This document shows positions 11,211 through 22,719 of a stretch of 64,000 bases of DNA, piece by piece; position 1 is the stretch's first letter, and each line of letters begins with the position of its first letter. Both the position numbers and the translations under genes were made by a program. The notes under the pieces were generated by a model. It ran no database searches. It was not told the origin of the DNA and worked only from the letters and a program-made list of their open reading frames with translations. Where the stretch lies: assembly GCA_905178155.1 (NCBI GenBank), contig CAJINV010000013.1, positions 2,236,281-2,300,280 of the forward strand, written 5' to 3'. Source of the DNA: Amoebophrya sp. A120 (lineage: Eukaryota > Sar > Dinophyceae > Syndiniales > Amoebophryaceae).

Positions 11211-14200
11211 ATGCGGGTGGGCTCAGGCATTCGCCGCGCCTGCCTGACCTCCGGCGTCGTCGCGAGTGGCCAACTTTTTATCCAGAATGCGCAAGCCGCA
11301 GAACAAGCAGCTGCGGTTTTGAAAACCAACACCGCAAGAACCCGCCGCCCCGCAGATGCCTCGACGGGGGAGAGTACGGAAAAAGCGGCCGCGCCTTCGC
11401 AAACCACGACCCCATGCGAAGCGGGTTGCGCAGATTCTGCTCATGCGGATACCCTGTGCAAAGAGAGAGATCCCCCCACGGGGCAAGCCCGGGAGTGGCT
11501 TTCTTATTTTTTGAGCCATGCGAAGGTCTCTGCACGTGAAAATTTCTGCCACGCAATCCTTTATATTTATGGCTGTCTACTGGTGTTCGACTCTCGCGTG
11601 GTCACTGCGTGGGAAAGTCGCGCTCAGGTGTTGGCATGGACGAGCCGCTGCAAACTAGGGCGTCCAACAAAACGTGCTTTATTGTTATTTAGCATGTGCC
11701 GCGGGAGTGGGGGGTCTTTCTCGGAGGATACGATGTGACGAATCGTTCTTGGAGAGGTGTGACTGCGACAAGGGTGCAGGAGTTGATCAGCAGAAACTCA
11801 AAGAGGTACATTTTGACAAGGTAGTTGCTCCGTATATAAGTCCCTTACCATGCGCGGCAATCTAAGCCTCCTCCAAGGGTTGAAATATAATGGAGGGGTG
11901 CGCAGGTATGCATAGAATGAGAAGATCCCAGCACCAAAGAGCCAGCATGACAAAGCCGAGAAACCAAAAGAAACGCTGCTGATTGTATTGGCATTCAGGC
12001 CCTTGGAGGAGACTATCCGCTTTGCTCATCCAAAATTTGTAATCCTGTGTGGTACTTTCCATGCCGGAGTCCATCATATACACACAACAGGCGCAGGATA
12101 TGAATTGCACGTGCAAGGATGTCGAGGTTTTCTGGAAAAAGGGGCGCGAGTCATCTGCAATGCTCATCTCCCCGCGCTGTGCATCCTGAAATATGTGCGC
12201 ACCGCACGCATTCATTCGGAAAACAGCGCAACTCGCCTTCTGTAATGCCGAAGCGGAGGCAAGCTACTTTGTTACACATACACTATACGCAGATACTCGC
12301 GCGTTAGGAATCATCACGGCAACATAGCAAATTAAAAAATTCTTTGCCACTCCTGTATATGGAAAGGATATTTCTAAGGCTACATTTGTGTGTGCAAGTC
12401 ATTTTCTTGTTTGCGGCTTATCTCTTTGGTATGACAGGAAAAAGCACACTACTGTACAGACGGGCAGAAGGAATTGCTAGCGAATGTGCAGCCCCATCAG
12501 AACCCCATAGCTCTTTTCCAAAGTGCGTTGAGTTGTGTACACATTTGAAATTGGGCCTCGAGACTGGTGCAGGGACACTTGGCCGGTGGCGTTGACCGAC
12601 CTTGCTCGCTGATGATGATGATGATGATGATGATGATGCCTATCATAACAGCAAAAATTCAAAACCTGAAATTCCTTTGTGAGCAGTTGTGTAGTAGTAG
12701 TTGTAGCGGGGAGTTTAGATAAGAAAAAAACCCGGTTTCCGTTCTTGCTTTTCTTGTCTCTTTAATCACCCCACTTGAGAAAGTTAAAGAACGTCCTCGG
12801 AAGGCAGCCGTCCCCGGAGCCTAGTATGCTTTTGGTAGCGGCACGTCTGTACTGCGCGGTACTGCGCTGCCCAAACGCTAAACCCTAAACCCATCCTCCA
12901 CTCCGAGGCGCCCGGGGACGGCGCTTTGTGGTCCTAAGTCTTCGAGCCACAGAAGTTACTTTCTGCATGGGACGAGGGGGGAATCATTTTCGACACACGA
13001 TAACAGCATTGCAGATGGCGCCGCATTCCTTTTTTCCGGGCATGCCGCCATCGTTACTTTCGTTTCATAAACTAGATGCTGAGGCGGCAAGGGGAAGCAG
13101 CGACGGAGCGGTCGCAGAGAGCCAACGCGAGGGACGCGCAAATGAAACAGGCGTCCGCGGTATCCTGTGTGAAAGTGTCCCCACCCCATAGTTGTCCTAC
13201 AATCCTGCATGCGTAAAACTAAAATGTGTCTCATGCGGAGCCTGATGAGACGCATTTTCTAGCGCTATTTTGAAACTTGTGATGCTCGAATCAGCATTGG
13301 ATGCTAGAATTGTAATGCTGCTGCACTAGCTAATGACGGTTGCACCGCGAGCCCAAACTTGCCATGCGCATCCGCCAAAGCTTGGCGATTTGTCTTGCAG
13401 AGTTCCCGACTTGGCTGCGGAGTGGGGACGTCTTTGCACAGGATGCGCGGACATGATTGCTTCGATTCAGCGGGCCAGGGATGAGCTCAGGAGCGCGCAC
13501 GAAAATATGAACTAGAAAATGACGACCCCTCCACCGGATATCGGGCTGTTTTGCCAGTTGTGCAGCCCCCGATGTACAATAGCTCGTCTTCTCTTGCCTT
13601 GCAAGTGGGAGAGGACCAGAGGCCAGCGGTCGAATCCTCAGCGGGTTCGACGAGATGGCAATGCGTACAAGATTTGTGTGGCCGCTTCTCCGCTGCTGCG
13701 AGTTCGAATCATGTATAGAAGAGGGCTGCTCTCTTAGTGGCAATGGCAAAAAGATTGGCTCACGAGATTCTTCCTTGTCGGCGGAAAACGTGTTCGTTTT
13801 CCGGGGGAGGGGGTTGGGTTTCAACGCGATACAAGAATCCGACGCCGAATTCGATGCGAACATGAAAGACTTCGAGGCGAAATATGCGGCATCGCTTCAA
13901 CAAGAAGCCGCTGCACAGAACGAATTTTTCACAAACGGCATACAAGACTTGAAGAAATTTCGAAAAGATTACCGCGCAGATAGGAATGCGCAGAACCAAA
14001 AGCAGAAGGAGGCCAACATGGAACAACTGCGGAATATCAAATGTGAGAGCAAGGCCTCCGTCCCCGCAGCGACCTGCTATATATCCCTGTTGCGAGGGTT
14101 GCGTGCGTATTTTCGCCTTGCATGGACTGAAGGCTCAAAGAACTACTTCCACTCTGTGGCGATTTGTAAAAAGTCGTGGCGTGGAGCCTCGCTCTGCTCT

Positions 14201-15038
14201 GGTCAGAAGCTTTTGACGCCCGGGTGTCGTGTTTCACCTTGGGCCTAGTCCGTGTGTCTGTCGTGCTTCTTCGCACACTTTGCTCATTTTTTTGCACCAC
14301 GGCGAGTCTTCTAAATGCATAGTGGCTGCACGACTCGCGGAATGGAACTTAGTCATGAGTCTGGTAATATAGAAATGGGGAGCGGTGGCGTATTTCTCCT
14401 TGATTGGGCAAATCAATGGCTTGGGCAAACCGGTAGCGGATGAGTTCGCGGGTAAGCTGCATTATGGAAGTGTTAGGTGGAAACATTGTCCGGATGGAAA
14501 TGACTACAGCGGTGCTCAGTCTAGTTCGATGAAATAGATCACAATGACGGGCTGTGCAAAAAAACCAACTTCTTTCAGCGCCGCAAGGCCAATTGGAATT
14601 TACCAATCATGTAGGCCGCCGCTGTTCATTTGGAAGTGGCGCTGTTTTGTTTTTGTACACTGGCGGGGCTGGGCGGATGGAGCCCTCTTGCCATGGCTCC
14701 GAGAATCCCAGCGGACGAGTGACCCTTCTTTTTATTGCAGTTTCAAACTACGGGTTGGCGCATGAGTTTGATTTCCATTCTGACAACTTTCCACCTGCCA
14801 CCTCCAAAACGATGCGCTCAATTTTTTCATGGACAAAATTTCCGCTGTGGAGGACGAGCGCTTTGACATGATGGTCGAACCCCGGCGCAGCGACGCGCAG
14901 CAAAGGAAGCTGGTCGAACTTGACGGACAACTGGCTGCTTTGCGGAAACAGCAAAAAGAACAAGAAGACGAAATTGCGCAGCACATCGGAAAGTTCTCCC
15001 GAGGCGGCGGCGGGAGCAGCAGCTTTCTCGCAGCCTAG
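11211..15038 (+). CDS. Multi-exon coiled-coil protein, duplicated copy 2
   Basis: The family is not recognised. ATG 11211 opens with Arg residues and RRACLTSG, like copy 1. Later coding segments are about 13,082-13,160 (Arg/Gln/Ala-rich, ending MKQASA), about 13,451-13,505 (DMIASIQRARDELRSAHE), about 13,837-14,041 (SDAEFDANMKDFEAKYAAS... to ...MEQLRNIK), and about 14,830-15,038 (VEDERFDMM... ending SSSFLAA-stop). The 13,160/13,451 join is well supported: removing an introner (13161-13445) plus one copy of its 5-bp direct repeat restores the frame exactly. Heptad-like charge patterns predict a long coiled coil. The middle, between about 11,340 and 13,080, is unclear; 11,740-11,830 may hold another exon. 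Confidence 0.5.
12611..12638. repeat. (GAT)n microsatellite
   Basis: Nine uninterrupted GAT triplets inside the presumed intron or spacer of the second coiled-coil gene. Confidence 0.95.
13161..13445 (+). mobile_element. Introner, TATCC family, in coiled-coil gene copy 2
   Basis: The element is 285 bp. It begins TATCCTGTGTGAAAGTGTCC and ends with the near-inverse GGACGTCTTTGCACAGGATG. It is flanked by a 5-bp direct repeat CGCGG (13156-13160 and 13446-13450). Removing it plus one repeat joins MKQASA to DMIAS in frame. Confidence 0.85.
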
Positions 15039-15039
15039 T

Positions 15040-16660
15040 TCGGCGGTCGCTTGACAGCTCTACTTATGTCGAAATGAAAACTGTGCCCAAGAACACTATG
15101 CAAATCTTTCTGAAGATGTACCGCGCAAAGAAGAATGCCGGCTGAGGAATTCGCAGTCCTCGTGTCTAGCTACACATGACGCATGCCACCGTCCTCTTTA
15201 CAACAGACCTGAAGCGCTATTTCGAAATTGCGAATATACCTGTCTAAGGTCGTGAAGGTGCGGAGTTATCTACCACACCAAAGGCTGATTGCGCCTCTCG
15301 TTGTAGCTTTGGGCATTTTAGTGCTATACTGGCGTATGTGTGTTGGGAGAGGTTTCATTTGGACAACTGCAGCATGGAAGAATGTTCAAACAAGTTCGTT
15401 GCGTCGAAGTTTTTTTTCACTGGCAGGCCCTACTCTCGCTCATACAAAACACCGTTCGGCCGCTGTATTTCTCTACTGTTTTCAGTATCAGTTTATTATT
15501 GTTTTCAGTTTACTTATTACTTTCTCAACCACTATTACCGTTCAACCGTGGACTGCAATTTTTCCGTCCAGGTCTGGTCAGGGATGACCTTCTACGTCCC
15601 TAGCTAGAGCAGGAATAGCACAGAAACTCGCTGAAGAGCGAGACTCGAGCGCACCCATGGAAGGACCAACCAATGCTCGCACAAAAGCAGATGATATCTA
15701 AAGACGTTTGTATTGTCCAATATTACCTATTAGTACATAAAGAGCACACTGTTAATGTTTGTTTACAACTCGGATTTTCTGCACGCAATTAATTTTCTAC
15801 TTCTGTTCCCGTTTAATGCTTTTACAGTTCGTTCACTGCCTCAAATTGAAGATCGTATCGCTTTATTCTTTCGTCTCTTCCACTCTAATAGCATTCAGCA
15901 TTTTGATCTTTCGCGACTCCTAATCACCAAGCTCCAATTTTGTCGGTTTTAGTTAGAATTATCATGATGGCCGTAGCTAACAAAAGCCGGGTCTTTCTTC
16001 AGTACTCTAACCGCTGGAAAGAAGTCCCTCGATCGAAAGACCTGCGCTACCAAGCTCCTCACACATAGTCTTTCCCGAGGAAGACAGAGCTGCTCGAGAG
16101 GGAGAAACAAGAAGGTGCTTCATCTGCTTTGCCTTGTGTAACAACGGATCTAGCTGATGTTGCGGCTATCATGATATTCTTCACTTGACCACCCAACAAA
16201 GACTTATGTATGATCTCCAGTATGTATCGCCAGCGCAGCGCCCTTTTTGCGCGCCGTTTTGTCTTCGATTTGATTTCCATTTTGAGTTCAGCTCGTTTGT
16301 CTATGGATCTTGGTTTTTAGTTGCTTGGATTCTTATCCATCGGACTCCGAGTCGCCGCATCTTGTTTCTTCTGAGTCTTCAGAGAGGAATATTCTTGTCG
16401 GTGCTTACATAGCGACACTACGCCACACTGCGGACGCTCAGCCACAGAGGTTGTCTTGGTCTCGACTGCGGTCGTGCAGGGCTTCGCTCAAACCTAGCGC
16501 GGTTTGCTGCGCAGCCTGTTTTTGATTTGGAAATGATCCCCACGGTAAAAGTAGAGTAGACCGCCTTTTCATCCTCGTGTTTGAGATTGCTCTTCCCCTA
16601 TAGAACGTCGTTTTCGTGCAAGAGCATCTTTTTGTGTGTATTGCAGCTTTGTTTTGAAGC
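15040..16660. other. Spacer after second duplicated unit
   Basis: No gene seen. 15,700-15,960 is AT-rich. Around 15,961 TATCATGATGGCCG repeats the end of the first spacer (about 9,994), suggesting the duplicated unit ends near here. Confidence 0.5.
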
Positions 16661-16669
16661 CAGATCTGC

Positions 16670-16722
16670 GGAACTTTTGCTGCGTCCGGTGTAGTAACTA
16701 CACCGGACGCAGCAAAAGTTCC
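16670..16722. repeat. Perfect 26-bp palindrome
   Basis: Arms 16670-16695 and 16697-16722 are perfect inverted copies separated by one base. It sits about 180 bp upstream of the asparaginase start, so it would form a very stable hairpin if transcribed. A twin of the same design occurs at 38,209. It could be biological or a hairpin artefact of assembly. Confidence 0.95.
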
Positions 16723-16903
16723 TTTTCAACAGGCATGCTTGGGAAAAAACTTTGCGTGAGCTGTGGACTCCAGATAGAATCTACAGCCAAAGCAGGCATA
16801 TTAAAGATTTCACACATACGTTTGACCAGATAAGAGTGATCGAGCGAAACCTAGAAGTGATCCACCTCATCGACAGCCAAGTAGCTGCGGGAAGACCAAG
16901 AGC

Positions 16904-19900
16904 ATGTCACCTGCTGAGCGTACTCCTGCAACCCAAGCCGGGCCACCGGTGCGCACGGTTCTTTGCTTGTACACGGGGGGCACGATTGGCATGCGTAAAA
17001 ATCCGGAAACCAATGTCGCGGAGCCGGTGCCGGGGTTTCTTTCGGACTGGGTGCAGAGTCTGCCTATGTTTCACGATGCGGAGTTTACGGCAGGCTTGGG
17101 ACGAAAATCTTCCAGCGCTTCTTCTTCGCCGGACCAGTCCAGCCCCTACCCTCGCAGCAAAAGCGTCTACAGGGCACCGGCCGTGAGAGGAACTACAATC
17201 GGGAGTACAACTTCTAGCAGTGTAGTTCTCGGTGATGGCAATCGGAAAAATGACCACGGCAGTGGTGCGGTACAGACTGCAACGAACGCCAGTGCAGCGA
17301 GGGAGATGAAGATGCAAAGATTTTTGGAGGAGCAGCAGAAAGTCGCTGGTGGCTCGACTTCGGAATCCCGAATAAATAAGGAACACGAAAAAGCTGCGCA
17401 CGACGACGAGCCCGAGCAGCGGCGCATGCCGCCTCGGGAGCTGATTTCGCCCTCGGTAAATTTTTTGTCGACAAACTTGGTCCATCCGCCTAGTGCTCCA
17501 CGGAGCCCGGGGAAGATGAAGTTGTCCTCTGCCGGAGACGAACAATTAGGGGACCGCGGTAATATATCTTCAATGCGACCACCGGGCGGGCAGCAGCCAC
17601 ACAGCTTGCCGTCCGCGGGTGGTGCTGCAGATCATGGCTCGCAGTTCGTTCCGCATTCTGCGTCGCACGAGCAGGCCAGCGAAAAGCGGCGCATTCACAC
17701 GACGTTGGTAGAGTACAACCCCCTGCTGGATAGCAGCAACTTCACGCACTTCATCTGGCAGGAGCTGGCGGAAGACATTTATGAAAACTACGAGCACTTC
17801 GACGGCTTCGTGATCCTGCACGGCACCGACACTATGGCCTTCACCGCAACCGCGTTAGCGTTCTTCTTCGCTATCAAAGGCAATAGGGAAACACGCGTCA
17901 CGCTGCTAGATAGTAACTATCGCTAAGTAGTAGACTGCTCACTACACGGAATCCTTGGAAAATTTCAGTCCTCGTAAAAACCAACTTGCGTTATTCTTGT
18001 GTCCACTTTTTCATCGCAGAAGGCAGTGGAGCGCCCGATGCCGCGCAGGACAATAATTGAGGACACCAATAATACGTATTCGCAGCGTGCTTTTGTCTTT
18101 GACAGAGGAAAGACTCAACAAGCCTGTGATCTTCACCGGGTCTCAGATCCCGATGGAGGAGCAAAGGAACGACGGCCTGATGAATTTCATCGGCGCACTG
18201 CAGCTCGCGGCCTTCTCGCGGATCGGCGAAGTCATGCTATGCGCTGGAAGTACGAGTCAACGTCTCAGCTTTTCAGTACAAATCCCTTGTGCGGTGGAAA
18301 TGCAGTGAATTAGAGTTAGCTTTCTGTGGTCCTACTGAAGCTTTCTATTTGATGCTGTTATGCAATGCAGCACTTGATTGCCAAGCCCGCACACGGCTGG
18401 AGGAGGTTGTTTCTTGTTCTTCGCTACAGAATTCTACTATGTACTTCCTGCTTGCGATGCATACCGCTTGTACTTTGACAATGTGCTTTACCGCGGGTGC
18501 CGCACGACCAAAGTTCACACGTCCTCCCCCCGGGCTTTTGACTCGCCAAACTTGCGGCCGCTGTGTATGGAAAGGAAAAGACGCCCCTCCCCATATCAAA
18601 ACGGAGTTTCTGATGCTGGATTTGTGTACACAAATCAGCTGTGTATTGCTGGAAGGCATTGCGGCCAGATACCCAGCCTAGGTAGAGGCGTTTGGCTCTA
18701 GTTGTTCAGCATGGCAAACGGCTCCGCTTTAGGCCCAACAGCATGACAAATCGCCTTGTCTTCTTGCAGCATAAATGTGATTTGTGACCTCAAATCAGCA
18801 GCACAAATCTTCGGAAACATGCCTTTTCAATATGGGGAGGGGGGATTTTTCTTTACGATGCTGTGTTTCGCGGGGATTCGGTACGCGTTCACGTCGGCTC
18901 TGCAGACCGGCGCGAAGAACAGAACGTTTGGGCTGACGTACGAAAATGGAAAAGTCGTTGCGGACCAACAAAAAAAGGAGGTGAACAGCACGACTTTATT
19001 CAGTGCGGACCAACAAAGCGAGGAGGGTGGTGCGAAGAGAAGGCGGACCTCGGGGCGCGTGAGTTCTGTGGCGGTGGTCGATCCGCCTCCTCCCGCTCCT
19101 TCTACCGATGGTACTGCAAGTAGTACGGGAGCTGCGCCGGCGCAAGAACCGCAAGTCGTATTGCCAACCGCCGGCGAAAATGCCTTCCATCAGCAAGACC
19201 TTCGCCTGCTGCCGCTGTTCGAGCCCCGGATCAGCATCCTGCGCATCTTCCCGGGCCTGTTCACGACCACGGCCGAGCTGATTCACGGACTGAAAGGACT
19301 GGTGCTGCAGACTTTTGGGGAGGGGAACGCGCCCAACAACCAGCCGTACCTGCTGAACACGCTGCGGGACGCCATCGAAAAGGAGCAGATCGTCGTGGTG
19401 AACGTGACCCAGTGCCTCAAGGGCGGCACGCCGGCCGGAAGTTACGCCACCGGGGCGGCGCTGACCAACATCGGGGTGTTGCCTGCCTACGATATGACGC
19501 CCGAGGCGGCGCTGGTGAAGTTGGGGTGGCTACTCGGCCTGTACCCGGAGCTCGAGGACCGGAAAAAGGATATGCAGTGGGCAAACCAGAACACAACGCG
19601 GGGATCGACTGCACTTAGACATTTATGGCAAAGTATGCATGTTTTTCAGGCGCGGAGTAGAGGCGTATGTGCATGAAGATGTGGCCACGTGTGTGAGGTA
19701 TGACCGATTTTCACCTGCTCGAGCGCTGCATCGGGCAAAGCAGATCTGGAAGTTTAGCAATTTTACTTTTTCGCCGGTTGTAGTCGTACTCGCAGTTCCT
19801 GTTCGTGTTGTCCTTTCCATATGCGTCAAGCAGCTCTTTCAGGAAGATTTGCGTGGAGAACTCACGCAGGTCTGGCAAACGAATGGACACCGAAACAGCC

Positions 19901-19923
19901 ATGTTGGCGGGGCGAAGTTGTGA
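16904..19923 (+). CDS. Type I L-asparaginase with low-complexity insertions
   Basis: Hydrolyses L-asparagine to aspartate and ammonia, probably in the cytosol. Near the N-terminus is TGGTIGM, carrying the nucleophile Thr; HGTDTMAFTATAL carries the second catalytic Thr-Asp pair. Then come KPVIFTGSQIPMEEQRNDG, RGCRTTKVHTSSPRAFDSPN and the C-terminal half (ILRIFPG, NVTQCLKGGT, EDLRGELT). Exons: 16904 to about 17,869; about 18,096-18,237; about 18,466-18,565; 18,866 to about 19,631; 19,843-19,923 (TGA). About 170 extra, poorly conserved residues separate TGGTIGM from HGTDTMA, and another charged/Pro-rich insert of roughly 60-70 residues lies in exon 4. At least two introns are introner-like. The exon 2 start and the last junction are uncertain because no GT-AG choice keeps frame cleanly. 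Family assignment is firm. Confidence 0.9.
17872..18078 (+). mobile_element. Possible introner in asparaginase
   Basis: It starts TATCAAAGG after TTCGC, and a second TTCGC lies at 18079-18083. Terminal inverted repeats are weak. Removing element plus one repeat does not by itself keep the known frame, so the real splice sites differ. This call is weaker than the other introner calls. Confidence 0.4.
18566..18860 (+). mobile_element. Introner, CCCTCCCC family, in asparaginase
   Basis: The element is 295 bp between direct repeats CTGTG (18561-18565, 18861-18865). Its ends carry inverted GCCCCTCCCCATAT / ATATGGGGAGGGGGGAT. Removing element plus one repeat joins NLRPLC to FAGIRYAF in frame, as expected for asparaginase. 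Confidence 0.88.
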
Positions 19924-20039
19924 CACTGGGGTGATGCAGCTGGGGGGATGATTGAAAAGAGAGTTTGTGTACATAGGGACATGTTGTATGTAGTGAGGTC
20001 ACGAACGTTCTAATCTAGCGATCTTTTTGCCAGTCATTA

Positions 20040-20540
20040 CGCAAAACGACCGGCAGTTTTCAAGCGGCCGGAAGTGTTTTTGGGCATAAAAAATTTCCAA
20101 TTATCAAGCGGGCGGGGCTTTGCCGGCAAACAAGCCCGGTCGAAAACTATCGATCCCCGCTTGATAAAACGACGCAGGGGAGCCGGCAAAAGGGGCGCCC
20201 TTCTGAGGCGCCCACCGCCTTGGTTTCTGGCGGTTTGGGGCGCCCAAAAAGGGACGCCCAAAACGCAGCACTCCGAAAAAGACAGCGAATCCGCATAATA
20301 TGGGCCTCATTTTGGCCTACATTCGGGCCTCGCAAAATACGCCACCAAAATCCGCCACTTCAGAGGCGGACTGAAGGCCAGAAGATGCAGCATTTTGCCA
20401 AACAAAAACAAAAAAAGAAAGCCCGCCAAAAGCAAAAAGCCAATCCGCATGCTATGGGCCCGATTTGGGGCTCCCAAGGGTCCGACCCTGGCGCGGGCCC
20501 TGGCGGGGCCATAGCATGCGGGGAAGGTTTTTAAAATCGA
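20040..20540. repeat. Hairpin-rich GC island 2
   Basis: GC-rich, with no credible gene. Inverted pairs are visible: TTATCAAGCGGG (about 20,100) with CCCGCTTGATAA (about 20,156), and CCGCATGCTATGGGCCC (about 20,446) with GGGGCCATAGCATGCGG (about 20,506). GGCGCCC-type words also repeat. It may be a repeat family or non-coding RNA locus; I cannot say which. Confidence 0.6.
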
Positions 20541-20544
20541 CACT

Positions 20545-21345
20545 AAATGGAGGCCAGCTCTGGAGTGAGATTTTTAGCGACTGCCGTGCCGTCGTGCATA
20601 ACATTACTCACGATGGCATGGCCGGCAGAGAAGTTGCGTCTTTTTTGGCGTGAAGACAAAAAGACCGCCATGACCTCACTACCTCCGCGGACGCGGCTAT
20701 TATTGGCAATAGGTCGAGACAAAGCGAAAGCCTTTTTTCTGCAGTGAGCCCGTATAATCGCCCCACATGAGTGGTTCATGGCCAAACTACACCCAGATTC
20801 TTAACACAGTTGCTTCTCGCACACGAGTGCGTCGATTCGGCACAAACACAAATATTTACCTGAAAGCAGAGGACAGGTGAGGTGGCGCGTTTTTCTTTCT
20901 GTTCTGTGGGGGGGCGACTTCTGCATCTGCTTGCAACCTTACGATCAAAAGCTTCGCCCGAGTCTCCGCTGCAGTATGCGATTTTTTTCTCATCTCGCGA
21001 GAGGTAGATGTCTGGGTTTTGTTTGCCGCCTTTTTAAAGAAACTCTGAGAGCGAGGACAATACGGATTCGTCGTTGTCGTTTTTTGAGTGACGAACGCCA
21101 GAGGAAAAGTCATATACATAAGGTAAAGTGATGCAACATGGGAGGACTTCTGTACGAGCATTTCGTACGAAAAAATCATTGTGTCATCACGATGTAAAAA
21201 TCCTACCCTGCTGGCGGCACTCCTGTTTCTTCACTAGCTGCCCCGATCCTCCCCGGCTGGCGAAAGACCGAGGGCTGCGAGTTTTACCGTTCAGACCGAG
21301 CGCGCCGGCGATCCAAATAAACTCCGCATTCAGCGTGCGAAATCA
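20545..21345. other. Intergenic, upstream of DUF1152-like gene
   Basis: No gene recognised. A frame open from 21,128 continues into the next gene, but its N-terminal 74 codons are basic and low in conservation features, so I start that gene at 21,350. Confidence 0.5.
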
Positions 21346-21349
21346 CACC

Positions 21350-22714
21350 ATGCTGCGCGCGGCGTTGTCTTCCGTGCAGCCAAAAATCTTTTTCGGGATC
21401 GGGGGCGGGTCGGATGTGGATACGGCGGAACTCTTGGAGAAATACTCTCTGACCGTGCAAGAAAAACAATTTACTTCTTGCGAGGGAGCAAATGAAAGGG
21501 AAACTACCCTACCATCTAAAACCGCTAGCACACTGGTACTGCTTGCGCTGGGCGCGGGCGTGAAGGCAGACGGAACCTTTGATGCGGAGCAGACCAAGGC
21601 AAAGCAGCTGCAGCGGGGATTCACAGTTGTGGACGAGGCGTTTTGGGGAGCAGTGGCAGGTGCGAAAAGTAGTAGCGGAACAAGTCGTGGTTTGGGCAGC
21701 GATTTAGCAGATGAGGGAAAGAAGAAAGACTACAAACCACTACTGTACTCTGTCGTGAGGAACAAGGAAGTATCGTCAGAGACGGGCGCGGAGAACGAAG
21801 CTCCCCCACAAAACACAAACAACATTTTGGGTCTTGTTGTCGACCCCTGCTGTGCGGAAGAAAGCGCGATGATCTTTGCCGACCTTGTTACCTGGTTGCA
21901 GAAAGGCTTTTCGTCGCACACGACCTCACCGAATGTCCACGTCTTCGCCGTGGACACCGGTGGAGACGTCCTCGCCCCCCTGTTCGAGGAGAAAACCAGC
22001 GCCGATCTGTGTTTAAACGCGAAAATGTCCGCTTCATCAGACGAGGACGATCTGGAGCTGCGCGCGGTCCAGAATCCCACTCGCGACGTGGTCCTGGTGA
22101 GAGCCAACCAGCTGTATGTGCCCTTCGGGAGAGGGATGGGCGATCTGTCCTACCACCAGTTCGGGCCGGACAACTCGAAGCGCGACGAATACAGTCTGGA
22201 GCTGCTCGTTGCTGCCAAAAAGTTGCAACCGTTTTTCATGTCCCTTTGCGTGGTCGGGCCCGGCGCGGACGGGGAGTCGAGTGTGTTGGGTGTGAAAGAG
22301 ACTAGGGAGAAACTGTTCGGAGAACGACGAGATACGTACCTGACGGTGGAGTGCACGACGCTAGTACCGGCCCTTCTCTCCGAACATCCGGAAGAGCATT
22401 TTTCGAAAGTGGCAAAGTGGCGGGTCCCGGAGGAGGGTAAAACCCCTTGGATTATCCGCAAAGCGTGCGACCGGCTTGGTGGTCGGGTGGAAGATGAACA
22501 GGGAGAGAACTTCCACGTGGAAATAAAAGCAGAGATGAGGGAGCATCAAATCATCGCGTACCGGGGCAGGAAAATGCGGCGGACAGCCGGAGAGGAGAAA
22601 GACAGTTTATTTAAATGCGTTATGGACGCGGCGATGCTGCGGGAAGTGTGGTTTTTTGATGACAGGATGATCTTTAAACTGCTCGGGAAGGAAGCGATGG
22701 GGAAAGCGGAGTGA
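21350..22714 (+). CDS. DUF1152-like protein
   Basis: A single-exon 454-residue protein. Near the N-terminus, FFGIGGGSDVDTAELL matches the glycine-rich nucleotide-loop-like start of DUF1152 proteins. VFAVDTGGDVLAPLFEE matches their DxGGDxLA motif, and NPTRDVVLVRANQL matches the following Arg-Asp motif. DUF1152 is mainly an archaeal/bacterial family of unknown function, so a eukaryotic member is of interest. I chose ATG 21350 because it places the glycine loop about 15 residues in; the frame is open upstream to an ATG at 21,131, which would add a basic N-terminal extension (possible targeting sequence). No intron is needed, unlike most neighbours. Family assignment rests on motif memory only. 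Confidence 0.6.
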   Translation: MLRAALSSVQPKIFFGIGGGSDVDTAELLEKYSLTVQEKQFTSCEGANERETTLPSKTASTLVLLALGAGVKADGTFDAEQTKAKQLQRGFTVVDEAFWGAVAGAKSSSGTSRGLGSDLADEGKKKDYKPLLYSVVRNKEVSSETGAENEAPPQNTNNILGLVVDPCCAEESAMIFADLVTWLQKGFSSHTTSPNVHVFAVDTGGDVLAPLFEEKTSADLCLNAKMSASSDEDDLELRAVQNPTRDVVLVRANQLYVPFGRGMGDLSYHQFGPDNSKRDEYSLELLVAAKKLQPFFMSLCVVGPGADGESSVLGVKETREKLFGERRDTYLTVECTTLVPALLSEHPEEHFSKVAKWRVPEEGKTPWIIRKACDRLGGRVEDEQGENFHVEIKAEMREHQIIAYRGRKMRRTAGEEKDSLFKCVMDAAMLREVWFFDDRMIFKLLGKEAMGKAE

Positions 22715-22719
22715 GCGGC

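Noticed and set aside
12875-12895. Telomere-like CTAAACCCTAAACCC
   Set aside because: Only two units in the interior of the window; too short to claim an interstitial telomere.
13620-13720. tRNA-like words (GTTCGAATC, GGTTCGA)
   Set aside because: No cloverleaf with acceptor and anticodon stems could be built around them.
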